Shown: piece by piece, positions 11,688-22,700 of the stretch
Layout of the letters: each line of letters begins with the position of its first letter
Numbering within the stretch: position 1 is the first letter of the stretch
Assembly: GCF_910596095.1 (NCBI RefSeq)
Contig: NC_056548.1
Coordinates: forward strand, 12,859,151-12,923,150
Direction of reading: 5' to 3'
Origin: Thunnus maccoyii
Lineage: Eukaryota > Chordata > Actinopteri > Scombriformes > Scombridae
DNA: 64,000 nt
Translations under genes and position numbers: made by a program
Notes under the pieces: model-generated
Database searches by the model: none
Told to the model about the DNA's origin: nothing
Seen by the model: the letters and a program-made list of their open reading frames with translations, nothing else

Positions 11688-14600
11688 CTGAAAACAGGCA
11701 ATGCAAATAGATGCATGAGCTCAGGGGCCCTCTGTGAAATCCCTCCATTTTTTTCAAACACTTATACTTAAACAAGACTTGCTCAACATATTTGGTATTT
11801 GGCATGAAGTTATATACTCACCACATTAAGCCGATGCCGATTCATGTCGATATGGCGCTTTATCACCCTGTCTAGGACCCTTTCAGAAGACATAAGACAC
11901 TTAAAACACTGCAGCTTGTAGCCCATTAGTATCACACACACAAGCCAATAGTTAAAATCTTAATGAATCATCATACACATGCTATAGCTATCATGAAAGT
12001 GTTATCCAGGCTGAAAACGTGCTGTGATTATCTGTGTATCTGTAAGCTAACATAAAGCATAGACAATTCAACATTTCTAGTAGTTCATATAAAATTGTCA
12101 ATAAAAACCTGTCAGAGATGGACCCCCTAGACAAAATGTCTTCCGTTACAGTAGAAATGAATTCGAGGTACATTAGTTCTTCTTCCCTGTTGAAGAACAG
12201 ATGAGAATAATTTATTTCGTAGGTTACATTATTTTGGATGGTTCACAATGTCAAATCTTTCTATATGTATTGTGCAATAGTTGTCTACTATATCAATGAG
12301 AAGCTCTAATAGCATCAGGCATTATTAAAGAGCACTTACTCTGCAGATACACTCCTCATACTGGGAGATTTCCTGCCTTCTGGTGAGGCCCTAAAAGACA
12401 GCACTTTAATTCTTCTAAACCTTTACCCAAGATAATACACAAGATGTAAAATAATATGTAAAATGTAATATACAGTTTCTAATATATAATATTACCTGGA
12501 TGAGGAGTGAAAGAAATCATGGTCTCTGCTCTTGTTTGCTTGAGTTCGTTTTGTGGATGTTGAGAAATATGTGCCATTGAACTCATCCTCAGACCACTCG
12601 TGCTCTGTACTAAATTCCTGTAAAAGAAGAAGGACGGTAAAATGAGAAGGGATATTCAATATTGTCAAGGCTGTCTCGTGATATAGTGTAGCTTGTGTGG
12701 AATGTGACTGTCAACATGTCAAAGTATTTACGGTTTAAAGGGACAATAAACCACACAAGGTTTACTAACCTTGAACAACAAGTAATTATGCCCTACAATT
12801 TATCAGTCTTTATATCCATACTCTACCACAGAATGTCACTGTCGGTAATACTAATAAACAAATTATTATGCCATAACAAATAAGGCATTAATGATCACTA
12901 ATGATGTCAGAAAATAATTTTAAAAATTCAACCACTTTATGATGTGAGAGAAAGGTATGTTATTTGGCTAATGAGCAACTTGAATATATAACTTTGATAA
13001 AATGTGAAGTGTCAAACAATTAAAAAATGTCTGAACAATTAAAATAAACCTTCAAAATTACCTGAGATGGCTCATAAAATTCCTGTGTGTATTCCTTTGT
13101 TTTTGTGCTGCATAAAAGAGATAGGTAGAATTCAAGACATTAGGCCACATGTTGCACACGTTGAATTCATTGTCACACATCTATTGCTATCTGACTCACT
13201 GAGATGTTTGGTAAGTACCTTCCATGATATGTCTCCTGTCGCATCAATCTTGAGTTGGTGCAATCCTGAGAAGGGTTCCTTCGTGGTGCTCTGTAGTAGC
13301 GATATTTTGACAGGTATGAGCTCTTGTCTGATTTCAAGGTCTTAGGCATGAAAGGTTTGTCTTGGGTAAAGTGCTGTGAATGTTTCTGGAGCAAGTCTCC
13401 GCTGTACGTCTTCTGGACAGGATCTTGGAAAGTCTTGTAACAATTTTGATTTCCTGAAGCTGCCAGTGAACATACTGACAGCTTTCTGTGTGATGTGGCC
13501 TCTGGGCTCCGGTACTTTAATTCTGAAGCTGAGCGAGTATGATGGGAATGGTTCTGAGAGCCTGCTTTACATGACGGATAAACTATCTCCTTTGCATGAA
13601 AGGAGGTGCTGAACCTTGGGCTGGAGACCATGGAGCTCCTTGAGCAGAGGAAGGGGCTGTCATCATACTGCACAGATAATCTGCTCTAAAAGGCAAACAT
13701 ATTGTATTGAATCAGATATTGTACATACTGAAATGACAAATTATGTGGAATATGCATTTAAAACCTCAAAGCTGTTTGTGATAGAGCAGTTTGTAAGTTA
13801 ACATGATATGAAGCTAAGCAATAGGAAAATAAATCAGTAGCACAGCCTTGATTTCTTACCTGGGCTGAGGAGCAGGAGGCTCTGCTGTTCCTCTGAGAGA
13901 GAGAGTGGGCTGACTGGGGACGACCTCCTTTCCTCAACTGCTCCTGCCTGATCTGGTCATTATCTGTTAACAGGAGTGGAAAAACTGAACACTGTGTAAC
14001 TACCAATGACAGCAAAGCAGTTTCTCACGTACAATTTAACACATATTTTCAAAAGAAAAGACCACCTTTGGTTAACAGAACACTGTTATTTTATACACAG
14101 TGATGCTCAATATATCCCAGTGGTTATTCTATGAAAAAAACGTTGTAATTTTCATTTATGTTGTAGTTACTTCTGCTGAATCCGCCTTATAATTTATTTC
14201 ATTTCCTTTATTGACTTTTCACAGCCCCCAGAGAGCAGGCGGAATTTGTGAGTCCGGAAAGCGAGTGTGATAGCATAATTATGAGAGGAGTCAGAGGAGA
14301 GTATGACTTTTACCATTAGAGATGAAGATGAGTTCCATCCTGTAATCAATTGTGAGGAGTGGCTGCATTTTATTATTGCTCACTGAGGCTATCGTGAGCA
14401 CAGCAATTGGTCTCTGTCTGTATTATGATTAATAAATTCCTGTAATGTAACACTTGTACTCAGTAATTACTTTGATCTTTCATTCCAAATGAATATTTCT
14501 ACCAATTATCATGCTATTAAACTCCAGTGTGTCTGTTCTAGAAAATAAGAATATATTACCTACAAACAAAATGAACCTAGAAATGTAAAATGTTTTGAAT

Positions 14601-15987
14601 ATTTGTTCTTTTTGTAGTTCACTACTTACACTTTACACTGTGTATCAAGCTTTTGGGTACTGAGGCATCAATGGCAGCTGTGGAAGAAGGAAAAAATGTA
14701 AATTCACAACAGATTATTACATTTTATGCAATAGAGATGCATGTTTTAGACACCTCAGTGTACCTACATGCATATTATGTATGCAAGAGCTGAATGTTTT
14801 TGGTCTAATGAATGCCATCGAAGGCATCATTATGAACTCCTGCCATGCAGCTCACCTTTAGCTGAGTAAATCTTTTTATAATGAGACACCATGTGGTCTT
14901 TAATGATGGATTGTGTCAACTTGCTGGAGGAACGAGGGCAAAAAGCTAAAAATACAAGACAGAGCAACAAAAACTGTTAAAACGTAGCCATTATTTCACA
15001 AAGCACAAATACTCATTATACTTGTTTTTTCATACTAATAAGCACATAAAAACACTTACGGCTACTTTTCAAAGTTTGTCCTCTCATACCAAGGCTGCAA
15101 CCAGGTACAGACGATGCACTCCCTAAAATGGAGATGGACACGGACATGTTGACTCCCATGAAAGATTTCTAGATTGACAAGTCAACAACTACATTTTTTA
15201 TAACTTGCTTAATCATGCAAGGAATATGTCAAGGATAATAAAGTACAAAAAAAAAACTAGTGCAGACAGATTCTAAAATGTTAGGATTGATTTAGTTTTT
15301 AAACAGTTGTTTTGACTGTAAAGTGCATACTTGGGCATGGTCCAATGCTGGTCAGAAAAATACACAATTTCAAGACAGTTGGCTCTGATGACTTGAGACG
15401 GGAATTTATCATTACATATGACAGATATTGACTAAACAATCAAAAATATCTTCAAATACAAACATGCAAACAACAAATAAATCATTTCTATTTTGTAGTC
15501 AGAGTAGTTTCACTTATATTTGTGTTTATATGAAGTGTTTCTTCAGATGTTTATGCGTAGTTACTTCGCGTTTACGCTAATAAATTCTACGGTACTGTAA
15601 AAACAGATAAAATACCGACATCGACATGATGAACTAGCATATTCTAATCCAACATAACCTAACCGAGCGTTAGCATACTGACGCAACGTATTACAAGTTA
15701 ACGTTAACGTTACAATCTTGGTTCTGGTTCAGTTTTATTTCGTCTTTACTGAGAGCAACCAGCAACTGGCTGTCCTTTGTGTAGCTTAATAAACCTGAAG
15801 CCACATTAGTGGGTGTGTACACAGTCAGCAAGGGGTTTATTTTTAATTAGCTGTCTAAGCATAATTTCAACCCGCTCCCTTCTGTCGAGTAAAGTAGCCC
15901 CATAGCTAGCTAACTAATGCTAACGCTAAGTGTATTTTGCATACCTGTTCTTGAGTCCATGATACCGTTACACTCAGCGTATCCCAT
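11037..15987 (-). CDS. spata7: spata7 (ciliary protein, spermatogenesis-associated 7)
   Basis: SPATA7 is a protein of the photoreceptor connecting cilium; in humans it partners RPGRIP1 and its loss causes Leber congenital amaurosis 3. Twelve coding exons, 5' to 3': 15987-15945, 15122-15060, 14945-14856, 14677-14630, 13963-13860, 13685-13219, 13107-13062, 12617-12496, 12390-12340, 12186-12109, 11879-11822 and 11687-11037. Their phases agree throughout and give 606 residues, close to the human length of about 599. Diagnostic stretches are KDHMVSHYKKIYSAK (residues about 50-66), DLLQKHSQHFTQDKPFMPKT, SSYLSKYRYY, EEELMYLEFISTVTEDILS and GKMRHLLDVL. The C-terminal 200 residues are acidic and poorly conserved, as expected of the family. 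No signal peptide or membrane segment. All donors are GT, though exon 10 uses a weak GTTTTT. Confidence 0.93.
11822..11879 (-). CDS. spata7: spata7 coding exon 11
   Basis: Residues 371-390, VLDRVIKRHIDMNRHRLNV, an amphipathic basic helix. Acceptor TCTGAAAG, donor GTGAGT; ends in phase 0. Confidence 0.88.
12109..12186 (-). CDS. spata7: spata7 coding exon 10
   Basis: Residues 345-371, EEEELMYLEFISTVTEDILS then RGSISDR, the best conserved C-terminal block of the family. Acceptor TTCAACAG; donor is the weak AG|GTTTTT. Confidence 0.9.
12340..12390 (-). CDS. spata7: spata7 coding exon 9
   Basis: Residues 328-345, ASPEGRKSPSMRSVSA. Acceptor TCTTTTAG, donor GTAAGT. Confidence 0.88.
12496..12617 (-). 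CDS. spata7: spata7 coding exon 8
   Basis: Residues 288-328, EFSTEHEWSEDEFNGTYFST onward. Acceptor TTTTACAG, donor GTAATA. Confidence 0.9.
13062..13107 (-). CDS. spata7: spata7 coding exon 7
   Basis: A 46-nt exon, residues 272-287, STKTKEYTQEFYEPSQ. Acceptor TTATGCAG, donor GTAATT. Included because it restores the phase between exons 6 and 8. Confidence 0.85.
13219..13685 (-). CDS. spata7: spata7 coding exon 6 (largest internal exon)
   Basis: Residues 117-272. Carries the conserved block GDLLQKHSQHFTQDKPFMPK and SYLSKYRYYRAPRR. Acceptor CCTTTTAG, donor GTACTT, phase 2. Confidence 0.93.
13860..13963 (-). CDS. spata7: spata7 coding exon 5
   Basis: Residues 82-116, charged start NDQIRQEQLRKGG followed by a serine-rich run. 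Acceptor GTTAACAG, donor GTAAGA; ends in phase 0. Confidence 0.9.
14630..14677 (-). CDS. spata7: spata7 coding exon 4
   Basis: Residues 66-82, AAIDASVPKSLIHSVK. Acceptor TTCCACAG, donor GTAAGT. Confidence 0.9.
14856..14945 (-). CDS. spata7: spata7 coding exon 3
   Basis: Residues 36-66, containing the conserved KDHMVSHYKKIYSAK. Acceptor TTTTTAG, donor GTGAGC. Confidence 0.92.
15060..15122 (-). CDS. spata7: spata7 coding exon 2
   Basis: Residues 15-36, GSASSVPGCSLGMRGQTLKS. Acceptor CATTTTAG, donor GTAAGT. Confidence 0.88.
15945..15987 (-). CDS. spata7: spata7 coding exon 1
   Basis: Residues 1-15, MGYAECNGIMDSRT plus one base. Donor GTATGC. A second in-frame ATG is at codon 10, before MDSRT, and resembles the human start MDGSRR, so translation could begin there. 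Confidence 0.85.
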
Positions 15988-16180
15988 TTTCCTCAAAAAT
16001 ATTCATGGGCGGCGACGACAGAGCTTCGATACATTCAGAAACTACAGTGTACTTAACTGTAAACATTTTGACGCTGCAAGGCAATCGAGTAGCGTAATGG
16101 TAACTAGCTTATAAACAGATGAGGGACAGGGCAAAGCTTCCCCGTCGCCATGCTGGTTGCTATGATTGCCTTCGTCATCA
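15988..16180 (-). promoter_or_regulatory. spata7: Putative spata7 5' UTR and promoter
   Basis: CpG-enriched stretch directly upstream of the start codon. It holds GGTTGCTAT at 16,155-16,163, whose GTTGCTAT resembles one half of an RFX X-box, the motif typical of cilium genes. Assigned by position and composition only. Confidence 0.4.
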
Positions 16181-19100
16181 CGCTCATGCGTCAAACGAAC
16201 CACACCCCAACCCCTCCCCCCTCCAGACAGAATTTAACACAATCCAATAGAATTCAAATTAGGCTTATTTACATGATAAATTATAGCTGTCACTTGTCAT
16301 GCGGTAAATGGTTGACTTGTTTTAATCGCAATATAATGGTCGATTGTCAATAATATGGTATTATCAATAGTATTAATCATTTCTTGAGTGCACTGTATGG
16401 CTACAGCACATACTATAGACTACAAAAAACAAACAAAAAAATGTAGTGGGATTTCTGGGTGTGGATTTGTGGTATTTTTGGAGCTGCAGTTTGTTCATTA
16501 GACAAACAGACTAAAGCAGGTGGAGCCAGTGTGAAGCCCATATACAGCAGGAAAAGCCAGCCTATATTGTCCTCAGTGGTCATAAAACACAGTGGTATGC
16601 ATGCTCGAGCCCTGGAGCCAATTAAAATCGAGCAGGATTACACAGATGTGCTTGAATTGTATACAACCCTCTGCCTAATAATGTAATTATATGAATATTG
16701 AGCAGAGGGGGAGACATTAGTGCTACTAGAAATTCAGAGCTGCTTGAAAACGTCTCTCTCAAGGGCCTAAAACAGTTAATATCTATCATGCCTGACATGT
16801 TCCTGTCTAGCTCTGGGTCCCCTGAATCAAATGTCCTTCCCCAGTTCAGCACCCTTGATAGGAGGCATTTGAAGAACTATGACTTTCACTTATATCAGAA
16901 AAAATGCTGCGACTTTAATTGGTCATTAAAAATGGGAAATTTTAGTAATTGTATAGATAACTGAAGATGTATTCCCTAAATGTGTCTCTTAGTGAATGTC
17001 AGATGGGGTGCACGCATCTCTGGTGCTTGTATGTGTAAGTGCCTACAGAATACACTACATCCTTAACTTGCCCTATGCTACTGGGGCCTGGAGTAAATAA
17101 ATTATAGCACGAAGGGTAGAAGCCATCAGAGAAAATATCTCAGCTGCAACTACATTCTGTGGTTTGCCATGTGGCTATTAGGACTAGAACAGCAAATATT
17201 GTGATTATTAATTTAAAGTATGTGCCCTCCTTGAGCCCCAAGGTCCTAAAGCTCTACCAGATACACCAAGTTTACGGATAATCATGAGATGGCTGGTAGT
17301 TTATCTTGTATAATACTGGTGTTTCTCTTTCATGGCAGAGTGTGGTATACATGCCACCTGGCCTGCTAAGAGCCACAACCATTTCCCCCTCATTTATAGT
17401 AATGGTCAGTGTGAAAAACTCACCAAACGTGTGACAAATCTGATTAAACTGCAGTAATGTTGCTCATGAGAACATTCTGTCAGCAGCGTATTGTTAATTC
17501 TGTCAGGTTCCTGTTTTTGATTGTTTGACAGACCTTTTGACCTCTTGCGTCATTTACCAACAAAGTATTGTGAATAGTTCTGTAACACAGAACAAGTGGC
17601 AGCAATGTTTTTGAACAGTGCAGTTACCCTCCACCACAAACTCATTCACGTTTCATTTAGTTTTATTTCATTGCATTTAGTTTGTTTAACGTCTCGCTTT
17701 TATTATCAGTGCAAAAGACACAAATTGATGTAAAATGGTCAAATAATACCTGATGTTGTTGACACTAGATGTTATGTTTTCTAGACTATATGTTTTCTAA
17801 AGAAAGACTCGGTTATCCTTGTTAACACATGAGCTAAACAGAATATTTTCAACGATGATGAACATACAATATGTAGATTTTCCATGCATAAAATTACAGT
17901 TTACAACTTTTTCTGCCATGCCGCCATTTTGAAGATAGAACAATGTCAGTCTGTTCACATTCACATGTCATTTTGCTGTCTGAATAAATCTTGCAACTTG
18001 AATCTTGATCTTGTGTCTTCATCCTTCCAAAATATATCAGATTCATAAACATTTCAGCAACAGACATTTTGACTTTTTATAGCAGGAACGGCACAGGAAG
18101 AACTAATGACATTGATTCTAATTTCTACCAATTTCTACTAATGTCAAGTCAAGTACATACTTTACATTATTGCTAACCCTTTTTTCAAAGTATGCCTGTT
18201 TGTTTTCGACTCCCTAAGTGCTTTCCCTTACTTTCAATCCAGGTATGTGGTTTCTTTCACATTTCTGTCTGGCCCAGTTAGTAAAACCTTTTGAATTTTT
18301 TCTCACTTTTATATGATATTATATCCTCTATTTTTTTTATCCAGTTTTTTAATTTTAATCCATTTCAATTAACTTTAATCTTTTATACTTATGATGTTTG
18401 CTTTTTATTGCTGTATTTTGTATACTGGTCTGTTTTTAACTGTTAAAAAGCCCTTTTGTTATGAAAACAGATATATAAATGAAATGTATTGTATATGTAA
18501 TATAGTCATGGTAACATAACTTGGACAAAAATAAAAGCAGTTCTCAAGCATGTTTCAGGTATTTGCAAGCTAGCTTTCATGCAGTCTACTGAAATAAATG
18601 GAACACATGCTGGAGGGTAGGAAACCCATTAAACTAATGTAATTAAAAATGAATGGATGGACAAACAATACAAAAACAAGAACATAACCCTTTAAATATA
18701 ACCTACCTTGGAAACTTGCAACACCTGAATACCTTTTGGCTACATAATCATAATCATCAAACAAATGTGCAATGTTTTGAGTTACACACCCACAAGCCTT
18801 CAGGCTTATTCTGTAGTCTTCTTAATATTTTCTGAAAACAACTTGTCCTGTTTGAAAATTGTTCCCTATAATAATCATCTTCATCATCTGTCAGTATAAG
18901 GGGCCTGACAGGAGTGCAAGGAGTGACTTGTCTGTAGCAATAGAAGTTCATAAATAATGCACTGTTTCTCATACATGTGAATGATGTAATGGTTTAAGTC
19001 TGCCTCTGATTTGGCGTACAGCTCTGACTTGCCGCCCTGCGCCATGTGCTCAGCCGCCGGTTGCCAAATGATGAGAAGATAATCCTATTTTGGAGAATTA

Positions 19101-19200
19101 AACACACAAGAGTGAGTATTTTATAAACGTATTAGATAAAATTGGTGAAATTGTAGCTGATGCAAAGCTCGAAGCAAGTTTCATTCAGCTATTTATAGTA
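16181..19200. other. Intergenic region between spata7 and kcnk10
   Basis: The two genes are divergent, so this 3 kb probably holds regulatory DNA for either. I see no coding exon, RNA gene or clear mobile element. Open frames here are short and featureless. Confidence 0.5.
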
Positions 19201-19663
19201 AATGGCAGGTGGAGTAGCGCGCTTTTGGAATGAAAGGGAGGAGAGCATCCTCCCCCGTTGTTCTGGCTGCCGGTTTAACGCGTGCGTAAAGTTGCTTGTT
19301 TGGACACACTCCGACTGTGTTTATGGACCGGACCACTGGTGTGTGTGTGTGTTTTAGTGTGAGATGTAATGTGGTTTGGTCCATCGAGCGGTGCGACAGC
19401 TCAGTGAAAGGTCTCACAAGTATCTCAGTCAGACGAGCATCACGCGTCCGAGCGAGGTGGAGAAAAAAAGGAGGGGGGGCAGCAGAGGCAGACAATGCGG
19501 TTTTGCGATGCGTTTATTCCTCCGTATTTACACCCACATTCACGAAAAGATGATTTGCCGAAGATGTGGGAAAATAATTCCTCGTGATCTAACTATTTTT
19601 CTGCATTTTTTACTATCGCATTGAATCAATTTCACAGCGTTTTGATTAAGAACAAAAATAGAG
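19201..19663 (+). promoter_or_regulatory. kcnk10: Putative kcnk10 promoter and 5' UTR, with uORF
   Basis: The most CpG-rich stretch around kcnk10 (for example 19,270-19,290 and 19,430-19,460), directly before the first coding exon. It contains an upstream open frame at 19,508-19,624 (38 codons, MRLFLRIYTHIHEKM...) that stops 39 nt before the main ATG. The transcription start was not determined. Confidence 0.45.
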
Positions 19664-19718
19664 ATGAAATTCCCACTAGAAAACCAGAGGAAACAAGTTA
19701 ACTGGGACCCAGAACAAG
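19664..19718 (+). CDS. kcnk10: kcnk10 coding exon 1
   Basis: Residues 1-18 plus one base. The splice that keeps frame uses GTCGGT directly after CAAG. A stronger-looking GTAAAT lies four bases on and would shift the frame. Other first exons known from mammals were not found here. Confidence 0.85.
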
Positions 19719-22700
19719 GTCGGTAAATACTGCTTTCCTATTGTGTGATAACTTTAAATATGTGTCATTTGAATTGTAGCTTAATCTCAACATGTCTTGG
19801 AGATATATGAGAGACAATAAATCGCATCAGGGTGTTTACCGGCCTGAACAGTTTTACACAATTTCTAATTCATGATTGTGTTCAATTCACTTTCCGTTTG
19901 TGTATTTCTGTTATGCAAAAACGACAATTAATGCAAGACAAAGCGGCTGGGGGTATTTCTTTATTCCCAGTGTGCTCAACAGGGGGGCAGCGCTGCGGAG
20001 AGCGGAGCTTCTGCTGCGTCAAGCTTACAGAAATAACCGGCATGAGACCGGAAAAGCGGTCGAAATAAAAATAAAAGGTCATGTGTGCACCAGAGGCATG
20101 AAATTCTATGCATGAGGTCATCATTTCTAACTATAACTATCAACATGCGTTATTATTATATATATTATGAATCATGACTGGTAATGCCAAATATACATCT
20201 TACAGGCAATGTTGCTCCTTAGTTGTGAATGTGTTTTGTTTATTTTTTATTTTTTAATAAAATGAACTGTTCTACTTTTGTTTTGAGGTAAATAGAGTGA
20301 AAGACTACTATTTACGATTTCAATTGCCGGAAGTCGTAGGCCTGCACTCGTTATTCAGGCTAGCTTGACGCTGTATTGTGAGGCTCAGCTGGTGAGTTAA
20401 ACGCCTGCAACCTGTCTAGTGCCATAGGGAATAACCTGAGCCAACCTAAAATTTGCCTTCATGTTTACTAGTTTTGAATTTTGTTCATCAGAGGGTAAAT
20501 TATGCCTTTATATCAAGCGTTTCTCCATAATAAGCAGCTGACACAATGAATGTTGACAAAGTGAAGATTTCAAGTGTCCCACATGTAAACAGTGTGAATG
20601 CAACATTTCATAATGGTAATGAAAATCATCATCATCCACACCATTTTCTGTGGCTGAATTGAGGGACGTCTCCTTTATGGACATGAGTCTCCGGTGAACA
20701 TTTCCTCTGCTTTGGCCAGTGATTCTGGAAGCAGAGATTGAGGGTTGAGAGAGAGTATCAGATAATATTAGATAAAAAAAAAACACTGCTCCACTCAGGC
20801 CTAATTTAATTGGCAAAAATCAATATGAAGCAACTCCAGTGGTTTGATTTTAGATTAATGTCACACAGTTTCAAAAATCTGAATCCTAGTTATGTTCATC
20901 AGAGTTTTGGTTTTGCCTTTGTGGTTTAAAATATCAATCACAGTCATATGTTCTTTTACTTATAATTTTTTTTTTAATCATATAAATTGATACAAGTAAA
21001 TAAATAAGTGATAAACAGCTTTCTGACCTGCCCTACAGTGTAGCTGCCTCTGCCCCGCTGCACACAGCTGATTTATTCAATTTCACTCACTCATAAGATG
21101 AGATGTAAAGCAATTAATGTCTTACTAAGACTAGTTACGGACTTGGCCCAGTTTGCTGTTAATCAGTAGATGTTCCATCATAATGACTGCACCAAATACA
21201 TGCAGGATATTCATATAGGGTCATAGTCTTTCTGCTGCTTCACCCTTCAATCTTAATACTCTAATTCATCTCATGTTCTAAAAATAGCCAGCCACCGCCC
21301 TTAAAGGCAGATACTGTAAATTGAAAGTGGCAGTTTTGCACCTTCCTGAAGCTTCTGACATCACTTTAGTGTTATTGAGTCACTCGTGATACAGGGATTA
21401 ACTAACAAGATTCATAGCTGGTGGAACAGTGAATAAGACAATTCCTGGATGTCCTTGACTCATGAAGGTGGGGCGTGTGTTAGTGTGTGTGAGTGCTTAC
21501 ATTCTGTTTAGCATATCACATAAGTGATCCTATCCCATTAAACAAAAAAATCCCTCAAACAAATCCATGTCTTATTCCTCTACCTCTGAGAGTTGCATCA
21601 TTGTAGATACCAGGTGCTGCCTATGGCTCAGAGGCACTCCATGCTCTCTTGACGGAGAGATGCGGGGGCGTCAGGGGTGAAGGCCGGAGCCCTAAATAGC
21701 TTATACGATGCTTTATATACATTAAGGTAATCTAAATTTGCCTTCCCCCAAGGTGCTTCTTTGCCACTTGGATGACCTGCCCCAGCACACATGAATTGAT
21801 CATAAAACCCATCCAGAATCTATTGACTGAAAGTGTCACTTATCTACTCTTATAGTGTATTAGAAGAATTGATTTCTATCTCCCAGCAAAGACGATAACA
21901 CAATTTGTACCTCCACATAGCAATACTGTAAGGGCTTAGTTGCAAGTGGTGTGGAATGTGTGTGTGGCTAAATATTACTAATGCTTTTCTTGTTTTGCTT
22001 TGTGGATATAATCTTCAGACAATAATTTAAATAATGCACCTAATTCAGGATGTTTTTCCCTTTTAATTCATGCATTCATTTAATGACAGCCTTCAACTGG
22101 CTACAGGGTTTCCTGCATTAGTGATTAAGGCAGTAGTTGTGGACTTTTGAGGCTCCACTTCAGAGGACTAATGGCTTTTATGTGTAGAGCTCTAAACAAA
22201 TTCCCAGCATGATAAGCAATGGAGAGTCTCGCTGTGGCCCACCTTTGGCACAGCTGCAGGCCAGATAGACGATGTTTTTTACTGATAGCTTTGGATGTTG
22301 GCTTTGTGAAGAGCCCTTTATTAGCGTAAGAGAAGAAAATCACTTGCTTCATGCAGATGACTATAGGTTTCCAATTGCTGTAATGAGGTTTTGTTTATGT
22401 GTGTATTGAGCAGTTTGTAGTTTGACGTTTAAGTGATAGACAAAGCTTAAAGATCCCCTCCAGGCAAGTTGTAAGACATAGAAAAATACTCTTCTTATTA
22501 TAATAATTTATGTCAAACATGGTTTTTCCTCTTAAAAAAAGTTAAGTTACCTTGTTATAATCTTTAAAATGACATTTCCTCATCCTCCCTTATCGACAAA
22601 TCCAGAATCTATGAATATGCAAATATTTTTGATATTGATATTTGATTTTTTTTTTCTGGGAGGGGATGGGGGGATACCACTGTTCGAAGAGCTGCGGACT

